Shown piece by piece: positions 9,055 to 17,665 of a stretch of DNA of 64,000 nt. Made by a program: the position numbers and the translations under genes. How positions within the stretch are numbered: the first letter of the stretch is position 1; each line of letters begins with the position of its first letter. The notes beneath the pieces were generated by a model, which worked only from the letters and a program-made list of their open reading frames with translations, was not told the origin of the DNA and did not search any database. Origin of the DNA: Bacteriovoracaceae bacterium (GTDB taxonomy: Bacteria; Bdellovibrionota; Bacteriovoracia; Bacteriovoracales; Bacteriovoracaceae); NCBI GenBank assembly GCA_947441615.1, contig CANEUH010000022.1, positions 1-64,000 of the forward strand, read 5' to 3'.

Positions 9055-9669
9055 TTGAGTTACTTATTTGTTGATTCTACATACGACTTAAACTTAGGTC
9101 TTCTCGACGATAGATTGCACTGGCTTGGTATTGAAAAATTTAAAGGCCAGAAGGCATCGGCAATCATTCAGACCGAGTCTTATAAATTATTAGAAAAGAA
9201 TAATTTAAAGATGAGGGATCTCAAAGGGATCATAACGGTGAATGGTCCGGGGTTCTATACGGGTCTTAGGCTATCTGAGGGACTATCTGATGTATTTAGT
9301 TTTTTTGGATGTAAGCAATACTCATTTTATAGCTACGAAATTCCAAAGTGGTGTGGGTATGAAACCGGTCTGTGGTTCACGAAGGCCTATAGAGGTGAGT
9401 ATTTTATCCATCAGTGGGGACATGACAAAGTTTCGCAAAAATTGATTGCGGTCAAAGAAATTGATACGCACATTGAAGATGTGAAGCACTTTATTCATTC
9501 CGAAGCTTCTTTAGATCAGCACAGCTCGTCTGTTCTCAGGGATCCGATCCACACGAGTGACCTTATTTTAAAGCATTCATTTGAAATTTTTACTGAAGTC
9601 CTTAATGCCGAAAAGAAAGAGCCATTTTATTTTCGAGCACCAGAAGATGAGTTCAAGGTAAATCCATGA
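9055..9669 (+). CDS. tsaB: TsaB-like tRNA t6A37 threonylcarbamoyl transfer subunit
   Basis: Inactive ASKHA-fold partner of TsaD that supports N6-threonylcarbamoyladenosine formation at A37 of ANN-decoding tRNAs. It opens with a short FVDSTYDLNLGLL segment like TsaB's IDTST motif and carries NGPGFYTGLRLSEGL, matching the family's GPGSFTGLR. At 204 residues it is near E. coli TsaB (231). The start is TTG, three bases after the rseP stop, with no clear ribosome binding site, suggesting coupling. The N-terminal motif is degenerate, as is usual for TsaB compared with TsaD. The assignment is family level. Confidence 0.8.
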   Translation: MSYLFVDSTYDLNLGLLDDRLHWLGIEKFKGQKASAIIQTESYKLLEKNNLKMRDLKGIITVNGPGFYTGLRLSEGLSDVFSFFGCKQYSFYSYEIPKWCGYETGLWFTKAYRGEYFIHQWGHDKVSQKLIAVKEIDTHIEDVKHFIHSEASLDQHSSSVLRDPIHTSDLILKHSFEIFTEVLNAEKKEPFYFRAPEDEFKVNP

Positions 9670-10340
9670 CTCGGTTCTTCTTTCTACCTTCAGAAATAAC
9701 TTATTCTCTTTTAGGCGTTTTGATCTATGCCTTCGTAAAACTCCCTCTTTCAATTGAGATCCCTATAATTATCTTGAGCTCTTTTGTGCTTTTTCTTTTT
9801 CGAAGAGCTTCAATTCCGTACCGAGATACAGTTAAAAATGACGGAGAAATTTATCTTACTCCCGTTCATGGGAGAGTTGCCTCAATAAGGCACTCTGTTT
9901 CGAGCATGGATTATCCTTCTCCCTGTCATGAAATAAGAATTGCGATTTCTTTTTGGGATGAAAAAGGTCTTTATCTTCCAACGAGTGCTGAAGTGACTTT
10001 TCTAAAAGCGAATAAGGGTAAAAAACTAAACCGAGACCTAGAGACCCACTTTTTTTATGGGCCTGTTGATGAGCTTGCCCACACAGACTTTATCATCATG
10101 TCGAAGAATAAACTTCAGACATTAATGCGGTTTATTGATTGTAATTCGGGGATTAGACCAACTATATGGTTGAAATCCGGTGATAGAGGTCGAGCGGGGG
10201 CGTGTTTTGGGTATTATCCTTTTGGAGGGACTCTGCTAATCTATTTGCCGGCCAATAGTGATGTTTTAGTTTTTGAAAATGAAACCCTCATACCTGGTCA
10301 AACTGTTATCGCTGCAATTAAAGATCAACCTAAGGTTTAA
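9666..10340 (+). CDS. PSD-family protein lacking the catalytic triad
   Basis: Its fold-wide pattern matches short phosphatidylserine decarboxylases: two N-terminal membrane segments (residues ~10-45), a PVHGRVASI strand (66-74), then FGYYPFGGTLLIYLP (181-195) and LIPGQTVIAAI at the C-terminus. Active enzymes have an Asp in the P-x-DGRV motif, a His in DVHVNR, and a Ser in FGS whose cleavage makes the pyruvoyl group. Here these read His68, no recognisable His motif (GLYLPTSAEV), and Gly188 (FGGT). It therefore cannot self-process in the known way and is probably not a decarboxylase. It overlaps tsaB by four bases and precedes pssA by two. A working psd should exist elsewhere if PE is made this way. 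Confidence 0.75.
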   Translation: MTRFFFLPSEITYSLLGVLIYAFVKLPLSIEIPIIILSSFVLFLFRRASIPYRDTVKNDGEIYLTPVHGRVASIRHSVSSMDYPSPCHEIRIAISFWDEKGLYLPTSAEVTFLKANKGKKLNRDLETHFFYGPVDELAHTDFIIMSKNKLQTLMRFIDCNSGIRPTIWLKSGDRGRAGACFGYYPFGGTLLIYLPANSDVLVFENETLIPGQTVIAAIKDQPKV

Positions 10341-10342
10341 TT

Positions 10343-11095
10343 ATGCCACTTGAAAGTCGTCGTCTTGCTTATTTTATCCCCAATACATTTACTGCCCTCA
10401 ATATGGCGTGTGGATTCATAGCGATTCTTTTTGCTTTTCATGGAGAGTTCTATAAAGCGTGCATGTTCATTGTTCTTGGGGCGATCTTTGATAGTGTGGA
10501 TGGACGAATTGCTCGAATGACTAATACTCAATCCGCTTTTGGGGAGCAGTTTGATTCTTTGAGTGACTTGGTTTCCTTCGGGGTTTCACCGGCGATTGTC
10601 TATTATTTTCGTTTTCTTAAAGATGCAGGAAGGCCTGGAATGGTTGCCTGTTTTTTCTTCATGCTTTGTGGGGCCCTAAGACTTGCTAGGTTTAATGCCA
10701 ATATTGATAAAAATAAATCAGATTACTTTCAGGGACTACCTATCCCTGGTGGTGCTACTGCCGCAATTAGTTTGATTTTTCTGGGAATTAATTTTCCAGA
10801 GATTGAAAATTTTAAACCACTCACCGTAGCCTATCTTCTTTTTTACGCAGCCCTTATGATTTCAAATATCCCTTTTCCTAGTTTTAAAAAATCTGAGTGG
10901 GTTAAGAATCATAAGAAACAAGTTTTAATGGTCATCTTCATGATTATGGCCTCGCTCTTTATTTATGAAGAAGTCATGATTCCCGTGATTATTACTTTTT
11001 ATGTTTTGGCTTCACTTATTTATTGGATGACTCATTTAAAAAAGTTTGAACACATTTTTGATTGGTCAGAAGAGCCAGAAACTGAAGCTAAGTGA
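10343..11095 (+). CDS. pssA: CDP-diacylglycerol--serine O-phosphatidyltransferase
   Basis: Membrane enzyme joining CDP-diacylglycerol and serine to make phosphatidylserine. The CDP-alcohol phosphotransferase motif D-x2-DG-x2-AR-x8-G-x3-D-x3-D is complete: DSVDGRIAR ... FGEQFDSLSD (residues ~52-77). N-terminal PNTFTALNMACGF is typical of the type II (Bacillus-like) PssA. About six to seven membrane helices are visible, and 250 residues is normal. It lies directly after the PSD-family gene and its stop overlaps the truA GTG start. Confidence 0.94.
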   Translation: MPLESRRLAYFIPNTFTALNMACGFIAILFAFHGEFYKACMFIVLGAIFDSVDGRIARMTNTQSAFGEQFDSLSDLVSFGVSPAIVYYFRFLKDAGRPGMVACFFFMLCGALRLARFNANIDKNKSDYFQGLPIPGGATAAISLIFLGINFPEIENFKPLTVAYLLFYAALMISNIPFPSFKKSEWVKNHKKQVLMVIFMIMASLFIYEEVMIPVIITFYVLASLIYWMTHLKKFEHIFDWSEEPETEAK

Positions 11096-11859
11096 TTCAC
11101 TTTTACCGTCTTACTCTGGAGTATAAGGGAACTCGATATTTAGGCTGGCAGGTTCAGCCTGACGATGCCGGTCTTACAGTTCAGGGTGAACTCAATAAAG
11201 CTCTCAGAGTTATTTCCAAGTCAGATGATGTAAAAAGTATGGGTGCCGGTCGGACTGATGCTGGTGTTCATGCCCTTGGGCAAGTCGCTAAAATAGCTAT
11301 CGTTCTAAAGATCGCTCCAGAAAATTTACGTAAGGCCCTTAATGTGAATTTACCAGATGATATTCGGGTGATTTCTTGCGAAGTTTCGGATGAAGATTTT
11401 TTTCCTACGATACACGCCAAATCTAAGGAATATCATTATCGGTTTACTTGTAACCGCTCGTTCACTGCTTTTCAGAATGAACTTATCTGCAACCATCCCT
11501 TTGAATTAGATCTAGAAAAAATGCGTGCGGCCTGTCAGATCCTGATCGGTACTCATGATTTTTCTAATTTTTACTGTGAAGGGACCGAGGTTTCGCATAA
11601 TGTTCGCGATATTTTTGAATGTGAGATTTTAGAAATCCCACAAGAGAATTGGATGCTCCCCTCTCATTACGTATTTAGAATAGTTGGAAATGGTTTTTTA
11701 AAGCAAATGGTTAGACTACTCATGGGCGCAATTTGGAACATCGGGAGAGGGAAAATTACCCTTGAAGATTTAAAACAGGCCCTAGGCCCCAACAAGGTTC
11801 AAAGGTTGGGCCCGGTTGCTCCACCCGAAGGTCTTTATATGGTTCGCGTCAATTACTGA
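11092..11859 (+). CDS. truA: tRNA pseudouridine(38-40) synthase
   Basis: Makes pseudouridine at positions 38-40 of the tRNA anticodon stem. The catalytic motif GAGRTDAGVHALGQVA (residues ~52-67) holds the nucleophilic Asp. YLGWQVQP and the C-terminal GNGFLKQMVRLLMGAIWNIG block also match TruA. The 255-residue length is normal (E. coli 270). The start is GTG in a GTGA overlap with the pssA stop, so translation is probably coupled. It is the last gene of the pyrH-truA run; the tig promoter follows at once. Confidence 0.96.
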   Translation: MIHFYRLTLEYKGTRYLGWQVQPDDAGLTVQGELNKALRVISKSDDVKSMGAGRTDAGVHALGQVAKIAIVLKIAPENLRKALNVNLPDDIRVISCEVSDEDFFPTIHAKSKEYHYRFTCNRSFTAFQNELICNHPFELDLEKMRAACQILIGTHDFSNFYCEGTEVSHNVRDIFECEILEIPQENWMLPSHYVFRIVGNGFLKQMVRLLMGAIWNIGRGKITLEDLKQALGPNKVQRLGPVAPPEGLYMVRVNY

Positions 11860-11864
11860 ATTCT

Positions 11865-11892
11865 TTGACAATTTCAGGCTTTGTGTTAAAAA
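11865..11892 (+). promoter_or_regulatory. tig promoter
   Basis: Perfect -35 TTGACA (11865-11870), a 16-bp spacer and an extended -10, TG-T-TAAAAA (11884-11892). The predicted start near 11899 gives a leader of about 34 nt with a purine-rich AGAGAG before the tig ATG. The same TGTTAAAAA element appears before the radical-SAM gene at 39.8 kb. Confidence 0.65.
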
Positions 11893-11932
11893 CACTAATT
11901 CAAATTTTTCACTCGGAAACAAGAGAGATTTT

Positions 11933-13216
11933 ATGTCTTACATCATTGAAAATGTTAACAGCTGCACGAAGAAATTAGTCTTCAACTTCGAGAAAGTTGA
12001 TCTTTCGAAAGAAATCAAAGAAGCACTAATTGCAAAACAAGCAAGCTCAAACCTTAAAGGATTCCGTAAAGGTAAAGCTCCTTTAGAAATGGTACAAAAA
12101 TTATTTGGACCACAAGTTGAAAACGATGCTCTTTATCGCTTCATTTCTGATCAATATTACCAAGCGGTAAAAAAAGAAAATCTTCGTGCTGTTGGTTACC
12201 CACAGTTCGGAAACACAAAATATGAATTGGGAAAAAATGTTGCCTTTGAAGCAACTGTTGAAATCATTCCTGAAATTGAATTAAAAGATTACTCAAAGTT
12301 CACTTTCAAGAAGGATTCTGAGACTGTTTCGGACGAAGATTTTGAAACACTTAAGAAGAACTATCTTTCAAACAAAGCTGAAATCGTAGAAGTAAAAGAT
12401 GCTGGTCATGCTTTAAAACAAGGTGATTTTGCTGTTTTTAACTTTGAAGGTGAAATTGCTGATGGATCTAAGCCAGAGAATATGAAGGCGCAAGAATACA
12501 TGCTTGAAATCGGTTCTGGTCAGTTCATTCCAGGATTTGAAGACGGAATGATTGGTCTTAAAAAAGGCGAAAAGAAAGATGTGAAAGTCACTTTTCCAGC
12601 TGAATACCATGAGGAGTCGTTAAAGAATGCTCCAGTGACTTTTCACGTAGAGCTTCTTGAAATTAAAACTAAAATCCTTCCGGATTTTACAGATGAATTA
12701 GCAAAAGAATTTGGTTTTGAGTCAGTTTCAGATTTTACGACAAAAAACAAAGAAAGAATGGCGACTCAGAAAAAGCGTGAAGTTCAAACAAAACTTCAGC
12801 AAGAAATTCTTGAGAAGCTTATTTCGGAAAACCAATTTGATGTACCAACGGCACTCATTGAAGATCAAAAGCAATCTGTTAAAGAAGAGCTTTCTCGCAA
12901 TTTAAAGCAGCAAGGATTTAACGACCAAATGATTGGTTTATACTTCGAGCGCTGGGATGCGGATGTGACTCAAAAAGCTCTATTCCAAGTTCGTTCTGGC
13001 CTTATCCTTGATAAGCTAGCTAAGAAATATAATGTAGAATCAACTGAAGCTGATTTAGATGTGAAAATCGAAGAAATGGTTTCTCAATCTGGAATGAAGA
13101 AAGAAGAGATTACAAAATTTTATAAATCTAACGAGAACGTTAAGCGTAATCTTATGTACGCTATCCGCGAAGAAAAAACATTCGCAGCTCTTATGAAGGA
13201 TATGAAAGTTTCTTAA
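11933..13216 (+). CDS. tig: Trigger factor
   Basis: Ribosome-bound chaperone and prolyl isomerase that meets nascent chains at the exit tunnel. The N-terminal ribosome-binding domain contains the FRKGKAP signature (GFRKGKAPLEMVQ, residues ~43-55). The FKBP-type PPIase domain follows (about 160-245, GDFAVFNFEGE ... GSGQFIPGFEDGMIG), then a long helical C-terminal domain. The 427 residues match E. coli (432). The chosen ATG aligns with the family N-terminus; upstream in-frame codons overlap truA. clpP, clpX and lon do not follow it here, unlike E. coli. Confidence 0.97.
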   Translation: MSYIIENVNSCTKKLVFNFEKVDLSKEIKEALIAKQASSNLKGFRKGKAPLEMVQKLFGPQVENDALYRFISDQYYQAVKKENLRAVGYPQFGNTKYELGKNVAFEATVEIIPEIELKDYSKFTFKKDSETVSDEDFETLKKNYLSNKAEIVEVKDAGHALKQGDFAVFNFEGEIADGSKPENMKAQEYMLEIGSGQFIPGFEDGMIGLKKGEKKDVKVTFPAEYHEESLKNAPVTFHVELLEIKTKILPDFTDELAKEFGFESVSDFTTKNKERMATQKKREVQTKLQQEILEKLISENQFDVPTALIEDQKQSVKEELSRNLKQQGFNDQMIGLYFERWDADVTQKALFQVRSGLILDKLAKKYNVESTEADLDVKIEEMVSQSGMKKEEITKFYKSNENVKRNLMYAIREEKTFAALMKDMKVS

Positions 13217-14318
13217 TTTTTTTTCTACTGCTCCTCCTTTTGGGGGAGCAGTTTTCCCACCAAAATCCTCGCACTAACTTCATTCGACATCTTCCATCTG
13301 AATAAACTACATTGATATGATCTTCCTTTATCTGAGTGATGAGCATTTTCCCATCAGGGTAAAAATCATTCCTAGATAATCCAGGGGCCCTTAGATGGTC
13401 CATATTGAGATCGTGGCAATAGAGGAGACTTAGTGCGATCAGAGATTTCCAGTATTTTCTCTGAAGTAAAAGAATCATTATTAATCCGATGATATTTACT
13501 TCAATGGTTGGTAATTTCATCGAGAGACTTGCACAGAGATTAACCGCTTCTTGGGTGAGTTTGAGTAAGAAAATTCCTGATTTTAACTGCCAACTCCAAA
13601 GTGGAATGGCGAGTAGGAAAAGAAAAGGCATTAAGATCGTAAATAAGAGATTTAATAGCGGTGAAAAAATAAGAAGTAGTGGTGAAATATCGCTTTCTTG
13701 AAAAAAAGCAATCATGAGTTGGGCCAAGAAAAAATAAAGAATAAGAACAAGACCGTCAAAACCTGAATAAATAATTCCTAAGAAGAGAAAACTGTAAGTA
13801 AAACTCAATGTGCTTTCTTGAAAACTTCCCCACAGAATGTCCAAAATGAGAGCGATGATAAATCCTTCATGCCGTCCGAAGATCCTCTGATGTCCCTTGA
13901 TGAGAACCATCCTTTTCAGTGCTCCAAATCCCGGAAGAAGACAAAGTGTCATTCCGATCATGCATAAAATAATCAATTCACTGCGCGGGCGTTTCATCAG
14001 TTTCATTAGTGGTGAAAGGACGGCACTAAGATGAAATCCGGATGGAGTGAAGACGTGATTAAGTCCAAGTTCTTTATATTTTTCCTTTAAGATTTTTGAA
14101 ACAGGTGCAGAACGTCCTGTCAGAACCGATTCCCAAAGTTTTAGGTATTCCAAATCACTCTTTGGAACGAGGGATCTGGCGTCTTCAAAGTTTTTGAGCT
14201 TTATGACTCGATCCTGTTTATAAAAACGGCTAAGCAGTCTGGCCTCATGTGATTTTTGAATCAGCATCAGGCTAAAGGAGACTGTAAAGATGATGAGTGG
14301 CCATGTTCGATTCATCAT
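13191..14318 (-). CDS. ComEC/Rec2-like membrane protein, channel domain only
   Basis: About 375 residues with eight or more hydrophobic segments. NHVFTPSGFHLSAVLSPLM (residues ~92-110) resembles the ComEC signature (GLSHLLAVSGLHV). A later Arg-rich turn followed by SFTYSFLFLGIIYSG fits the Competence domain core. Full-length ComEC (~750 residues) also has an N-terminal OB domain and a C-terminal metallo-beta-lactamase domain; both are absent, so it is either a reduced DNA-uptake channel or a paralog with another job. The basic C-terminus (SPKRRSSRKKIKK) is encoded across the tig terminator, and the gene overlaps tig by 26 bp tail to tail. Confidence 0.6.
   Translation of the reverse strand: MMNRTWPLIIFTVSFSLMLIQKSHEARLLSRFYKQDRVIKLKNFEDARSLVPKSDLEYLKLWESVLTGRSAPVSKILKEKYKELGLNHVFTPSGFHLSAVLSPLMKLMKRPRSELIILCMIGMTLCLLPGFGALKRMVLIKGHQRIFGRHEGFIIALILDILWGSFQESTLSFTYSFLFLGIIYSGFDGLVLILYFFLAQLMIAFFQESDISPLLLIFSPLLNLLFTILMPFLFLLAIPLWSWQLKSGIFLLKLTQEAVNLCASLSMKLPTIEVNIIGLIMILLLQRKYWKSLIALSLLYCHDLNMDHLRAPGLSRNDFYPDGKMLITQIKEDHINVVYSDGRCRMKLVRGFWWENCSPKRRSSRKKIKKLSYPS
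13228..13255 (+). terminator. tig terminator inside the 3' end of the convergent gene
   Basis: CTGCTCCTCC (13228-13237) pairs with GGGGGAGCAG (13242-13251), one G-U pair, loop TTTT, followed by TTTT. It lies within the last codons of the opposite ComEC-like gene, so its sequence serves both as terminator and as coding sequence. Confidence 0.75.
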
Positions 14319-14406
14319 GCATCTGGAGCAAGAATTGGGCCTGCAAATTCAAAGCTAAGTCTAAGATAGTACAAGGGTGATTTTGCGGGGAGTAAAAGGG
14401 ATTCCC

Positions 14407-14435
14407 TTGCAGGATACGAGTTCTTGGGATACTTA
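14407..14435 (+). promoter_or_regulatory. nadC promoter with start site near the ATG
   Basis: TTGCAG (14407-14412, the same -35 as ftsK), a 17-bp spacer and TACTTA (14430-14435). The expected start site is near 14442, three bases before the first nadC ATG. The -10 match is only moderate. Confidence 0.4.
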
Positions 14436-14444
14436 GGTGGGACG

Positions 14445-15287
14445 ATGGATATGAGTATAAAGAGTCTACTTCCTGAAATTGAGAATTGGCTTAAGGAAGA
14501 TGATCTCACTAGAAATTTTCATTACACCCGATTGCTACCTAAGCATCCGGTTAAGCTTTCACTGAAAGTGAAGTCTCCACTTGTTTTGGCGGGCACAGAT
14601 TATTTTAGGGCAACTTTCCTAGCACTTGGCTCCCATGCAGATTTTTCGAACTTAAACGAATTTGAAGGCAAAACTTTAGGTGTTCAGACGATTGAGCTTT
14701 CAGAACCATTACCTTTTAATGTTGCAGTAACTGGAGAGAGACTCGCTCTTAATCTTCTTCAGCATGCGAGTTCAATTGCCACTTGGACTGATAAACACGT
14801 TCAACTAGCAAAAAATCAGGGAATTAAAATTCTTGATACAAGAAAAACGACACCTGGTCTTCGCTCCCTTGAAAAATACGCCGTAAGACTTGGTGGGGGA
14901 TATAATCACCGCTTTGGTCAGACAGATTCTTGGATGATTAAAGATAATCATAAGTCATCGTTGGGTGGTCTCAAGGCCTCTTGGGATTTTTTTCTTGGCC
15001 AAGGTGCTTTTTATAATAACATTATTGTTGAAATTCATTCTCTATCAGAGCTTAAAGAGGCCATCGCCCTTGGTTGCACGCACGTGATGTTAGATAACTT
15101 TGACCCTGAAGCAATTAGAGAAGCAATAAAATTAAAGAAGTCTGGCATGACCTACGAAGTGTCTGGTGGACTTAATTTAGGAACAATGTCGAATTATCTG
15201 ATTGAGGGTGTGGATGCCTTAAGCATGGGTTCTATAACCTATTCGGCTCCAAGGGTTGATCTCTCTTTAAAATTTAAGGCACTATGA
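14445..15287 (+). CDS. nadC: Nicotinate-nucleotide pyrophosphorylase (quinolinate phosphoribosyltransferase)
   Basis: Converts quinolinate and PRPP to nicotinate mononucleotide in de novo NAD synthesis. The core motifs are clear: TRKTTPGLRSLEKYAVRLGG, NHR, IKDNHKSS and the C-terminal barrel segments HVMLDNFDPEAI and YEVSGGLNL, SMGSITYS. The 280-residue length is normal. The N-terminal domain is more divergent than usual. Two close ATGs (14445 and 14451) are possible; AGGTGG upstream suits the second better, while the promoter points to the first. nadB overlaps its stop by four bases (ATGA). nadA is not in the window. Confidence 0.94.
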   Translation: MDMSIKSLLPEIENWLKEDDLTRNFHYTRLLPKHPVKLSLKVKSPLVLAGTDYFRATFLALGSHADFSNLNEFEGKTLGVQTIELSEPLPFNVAVTGERLALNLLQHASSIATWTDKHVQLAKNQGIKILDTRKTTPGLRSLEKYAVRLGGGYNHRFGQTDSWMIKDNHKSSLGGLKASWDFFLGQGAFYNNIIVEIHSLSELKEAIALGCTHVMLDNFDPEAIREAIKLKKSGMTYEVSGGLNLGTMSNYLIEGVDALSMGSITYSAPRVDLSLKFKAL

Positions 15288-16858
15288 AAGATTTTAATAC
15301 AGATGTACTCATTATTGGTTCTGGTATTGCTGGTCTGTCGGCGGCCATAAAGCTAGCGGAAAAAAAACTTAATATCACTATAGTCACTCGAGAGAAGCGA
15401 CCTGAGATAACGAATACATTTTGGGCACAGGGTGGGATCATTTATAGTCCGAAAGATCACAATGATCAGGAAGACCTCATTAAAGATATTATGAAGGCCT
15501 CTGCTTTTACCTCTAACGAAGAAGCAGCTAAGATTCTTTCTACTCGTTCGGCCGAAATTATTGATGAGGTTCTAATTCATAAGTCTCACACCGATTTTGC
15601 AAAGGATGCTGAAGGTGAGCTTCTTTTTACCAAGGAAGCTGCTCACTCAAAAGAACGAATTATTTATAATGGAGACATGACAGGTAAAGCTATTCAAGTC
15701 TCGCTTCTCAATTACCTTTCTAATGAGAGTAAGTTTCCAAACGTAACATTTCTCACATCACATACTGCGATTGATCTTATCACTCCCAATCATCACGGAG
15801 TTGATATCACTCAGCGCTACGAAGAAAATCAAGTTCTCGGTGCGTATCTTTTGGATCAAAAATCAAAGGAAGTTCGAAAGGTTCTTTCAAAGATAACGAT
15901 TCTCGCTACCGGAGGAATTGGGGCACTCTACCTTCACCACTCAAATGCTGAAGGGGCGAGAGGGGATGGCCATGCCATGGCCCACAGGGCCGGTGCCTAT
16001 GTGACGAATATGGAGTTTATCCAATTCCACCCAACGACTTTTTATAATCGCTCTTCTCATCGACGCTTCCTGATTTCAGAAGCAGTTAGAGGTGAGGGAG
16101 GAAAGCTCATCAATGCTAAGGGTGAGGCCTTTATGAAGAAGTATCACCCTGATGCTGAGCTTGCTCCACGTGATATCGTCGCGAGGGCCATTCTTGAGGA
16201 AATGATCGCTGAAAAAGAAGATTGTGTTTATCTAGATATCACCCATAAGAATGAGGAATACCTAAGACAGCGCTTCCCAACGATCAATGCTTATTGCTTA
16301 GAGAATAAAGTTGATTTGGCCAAAGAACCAATACCTGTGGTTCCTGCTGCTCACTACACTTGCGGGGGAGTCAAAACTGATCTTAAAGGTAGAACAAATC
16401 TAAAACGACTCTATGCTGTGGGAGAAGTTGCCTGCACGGGTCTTCATGGGGCCAATCGCCTTGCTTCAACTTCACTTCTTGAGGGCCTTACTTGGGGCTA
16501 TATTGCGGCCGAAGATATTCTCACCTACGTCCAAGACGTTAAGGATTATGATCTTAATAAGATCAAAGGTTGGAGCTTGGGCCATGAGGAGATTGATCTC
16601 GCTCTCATTACCCAGGATCAAATGACCCTAAGACAGACGATGTGGAATTATGTTGGCCTATCAAGATCCAAAAATAGGCTAAACCGCGCGAGAGCAATGT
16701 TTATTGAACTTCAGGATGAAATATCTAAATTTTATAAGAATGCCCAACTCCACGATGAACTGATCGGGTTAAGAAATGGAGTAGAGGTTGCCTTTATGGT
16801 TTTGAATGCATCTCTTCGAAATAAACAGTCAGTTGGTTGTTTTTATCTAAAAGACTAG
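15284..16858 (+). CDS. nadB: L-aspartate oxidase
   Basis: FAD enzyme that oxidises aspartate to iminoaspartate, the first step of de novo NAD synthesis. The N-terminal FAD motif is IIGSGIAGLSAAIKLAE. TFWAQGGI, GDGHAMAHRAGAYVTNMEF, QFHPT, ISEAVRGEGG and the C-terminal HGANRLASTSLLEGL are diagnostic for the NadB/SdhA superfamily, and the absence of the SdhA covalent-FAD His context favours NadB. At 524 residues it matches E. coli (540). It is coupled to nadC through an ATGA overlap and its TAG stop shares CTAG with the stop of the opposite gene. Confidence 0.95.
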   Translation: MKDFNTDVLIIGSGIAGLSAAIKLAEKKLNITIVTREKRPEITNTFWAQGGIIYSPKDHNDQEDLIKDIMKASAFTSNEEAAKILSTRSAEIIDEVLIHKSHTDFAKDAEGELLFTKEAAHSKERIIYNGDMTGKAIQVSLLNYLSNESKFPNVTFLTSHTAIDLITPNHHGVDITQRYEENQVLGAYLLDQKSKEVRKVLSKITILATGGIGALYLHHSNAEGARGDGHAMAHRAGAYVTNMEFIQFHPTTFYNRSSHRRFLISEAVRGEGGKLINAKGEAFMKKYHPDAELAPRDIVARAILEEMIAEKEDCVYLDITHKNEEYLRQRFPTINAYCLENKVDLAKEPIPVVPAAHYTCGGVKTDLKGRTNLKRLYAVGEVACTGLHGANRLASTSLLEGLTWGYIAAEDILTYVQDVKDYDLNKIKGWSLGHEEIDLALITQDQMTLRQTMWNYVGLSRSKNRLNRARAMFIELQDEISKFYKNAQLHDELIGLRNGVEVAFMVLNASLRNKQSVGCFYLKD

Positions 16859-17301
16859 AAACGGCAGTAGAAATTATATACGAGACTTTTCCCAGAAGTT
16901 ATTTCTCCCTCATCTTTTGGCTCTGGAGAAAAGGGAATAATCATATTTCCATAAAATTCTTTCGTTTCAGAAATGTCTTTAGGTTTTCGATCAAGCATAA
17001 CAAAAACGGTCTTAAGGATTTTATTTTTTCTCTTAATCTTATAGATCATGCGAGGAATGCGATTAACGATCAAATCCGATCTTACAAACTTCAAATCTTC
17101 TCCATCTAAATTCATTGAAAGAGTGTTGGCATTCGTAAGACTAAAAATGTCGACGAACGTGGAAAATTTAAGTTCATTCAAAATATTAGAACTATTGTTA
17201 TAGACACCATTAACGAGATGGCAATTCGCCTCTGTTGAAGCAAAGCAGTTCATCGAAGTGAATAATAAAAGAGTCCATATAAAACGCATGGGGCGCATCA
17301 T
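16855..17301 (-). CDS. Secreted protein of unknown function
   Basis: 148 residues starting with a signal peptide (MRFIWTLLLFTSMNCFAS), then a beta-rich, basic mature domain with two cysteines (ANCHLV near the N-terminus, NFYCRF at the very end) that could form a disulfide. No family is recognised. Three ATGs compete for the start; none has a Shine-Dalgarno. A TAAAAT element sits exactly seven bases before the first, so the first is preferred. It overlaps nadB by four bases tail to tail. It could be a periplasmic or exported protein. Confidence 0.7.
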   Translation of the reverse strand: MMRPMRFIWTLLLFTSMNCFASTEANCHLVNGVYNNSSNILNELKFSTFVDIFSLTNANTLSMNLDGEDLKFVRSDLIVNRIPRMIYKIKRKNKILKTVFVMLDRKPKDISETKEFYGNMIIPFSPEPKDEGEITSGKSLVYNFYCRF

Positions 17302-17307
17302 AAGGAT

Positions 17308-17313
17308 ATTTTA
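17308..17313 (-). promoter_or_regulatory. -10-like element abutting the start codon
   Basis: TAAAAT on the minus strand (5/6). Counting seven bases from its end gives 17301, the A of the downstream ATG. No convincing -35 is visible, so this is only a supporting case for leaderless starts. Confidence 0.3.
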
Positions 17314-17358
17314 TGATTTGTAGAGGATTAAATCTTTAGTTGTAAAAATTTCAAAATA

Positions 17359-17609
17359 CTAGTTTAGAAGAATTGGTTGCGATTCTTCATGAGTAAACCA
17401 TCTGATGATATCTTTGGGAGTGGCAATGATTCGAGTTGTTGGTATGGTTCGGTTTGCTTTGGTAACAGTACCATCACAGAGAGCATGGGTTTCATTAAGA
17501 ACTTCGATTTCTTGTAAGACCACTTCTTTTGTGAGATTTTTTGAAACAATAGATCAAACTCATCCCCACGATTGATGATAGATAGTGACTGACCTCTCGC
17601 TGCAATCAT
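17359..17609 (-). pseudogene. Possible frameshifted remnant gene
   Basis: An 81-codon frame begins MIAARGQSLSIINRGDEF. Its second half reads poorly (KKSKFLMKPMLSVMVLLPKQ), while the neighbouring frame over the same bases reads more like protein: VSKNLTKEVVLQEIEVLNE, then THALCDGTV, TIPTTRIIATPKDIIRW and a TAG stop at 17361-17359. One indel near 17530-17540 would join the two. No ribosome binding site is visible. Either a decayed gene or a sequence error; the product is not recognised. Confidence 0.35.
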
Positions 17610-17665
17610 TTTTAATCAGTATCAGATGCAAGAACGTGGGGATAGGTAGGTTGAATAAATTACTG

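Noticed and set aside
11816-11932. In-frame upstream extension of tig
   Set aside because: Would overlap truA and run through a strong promoter; trigger factor N-termini align with ATG 11933.
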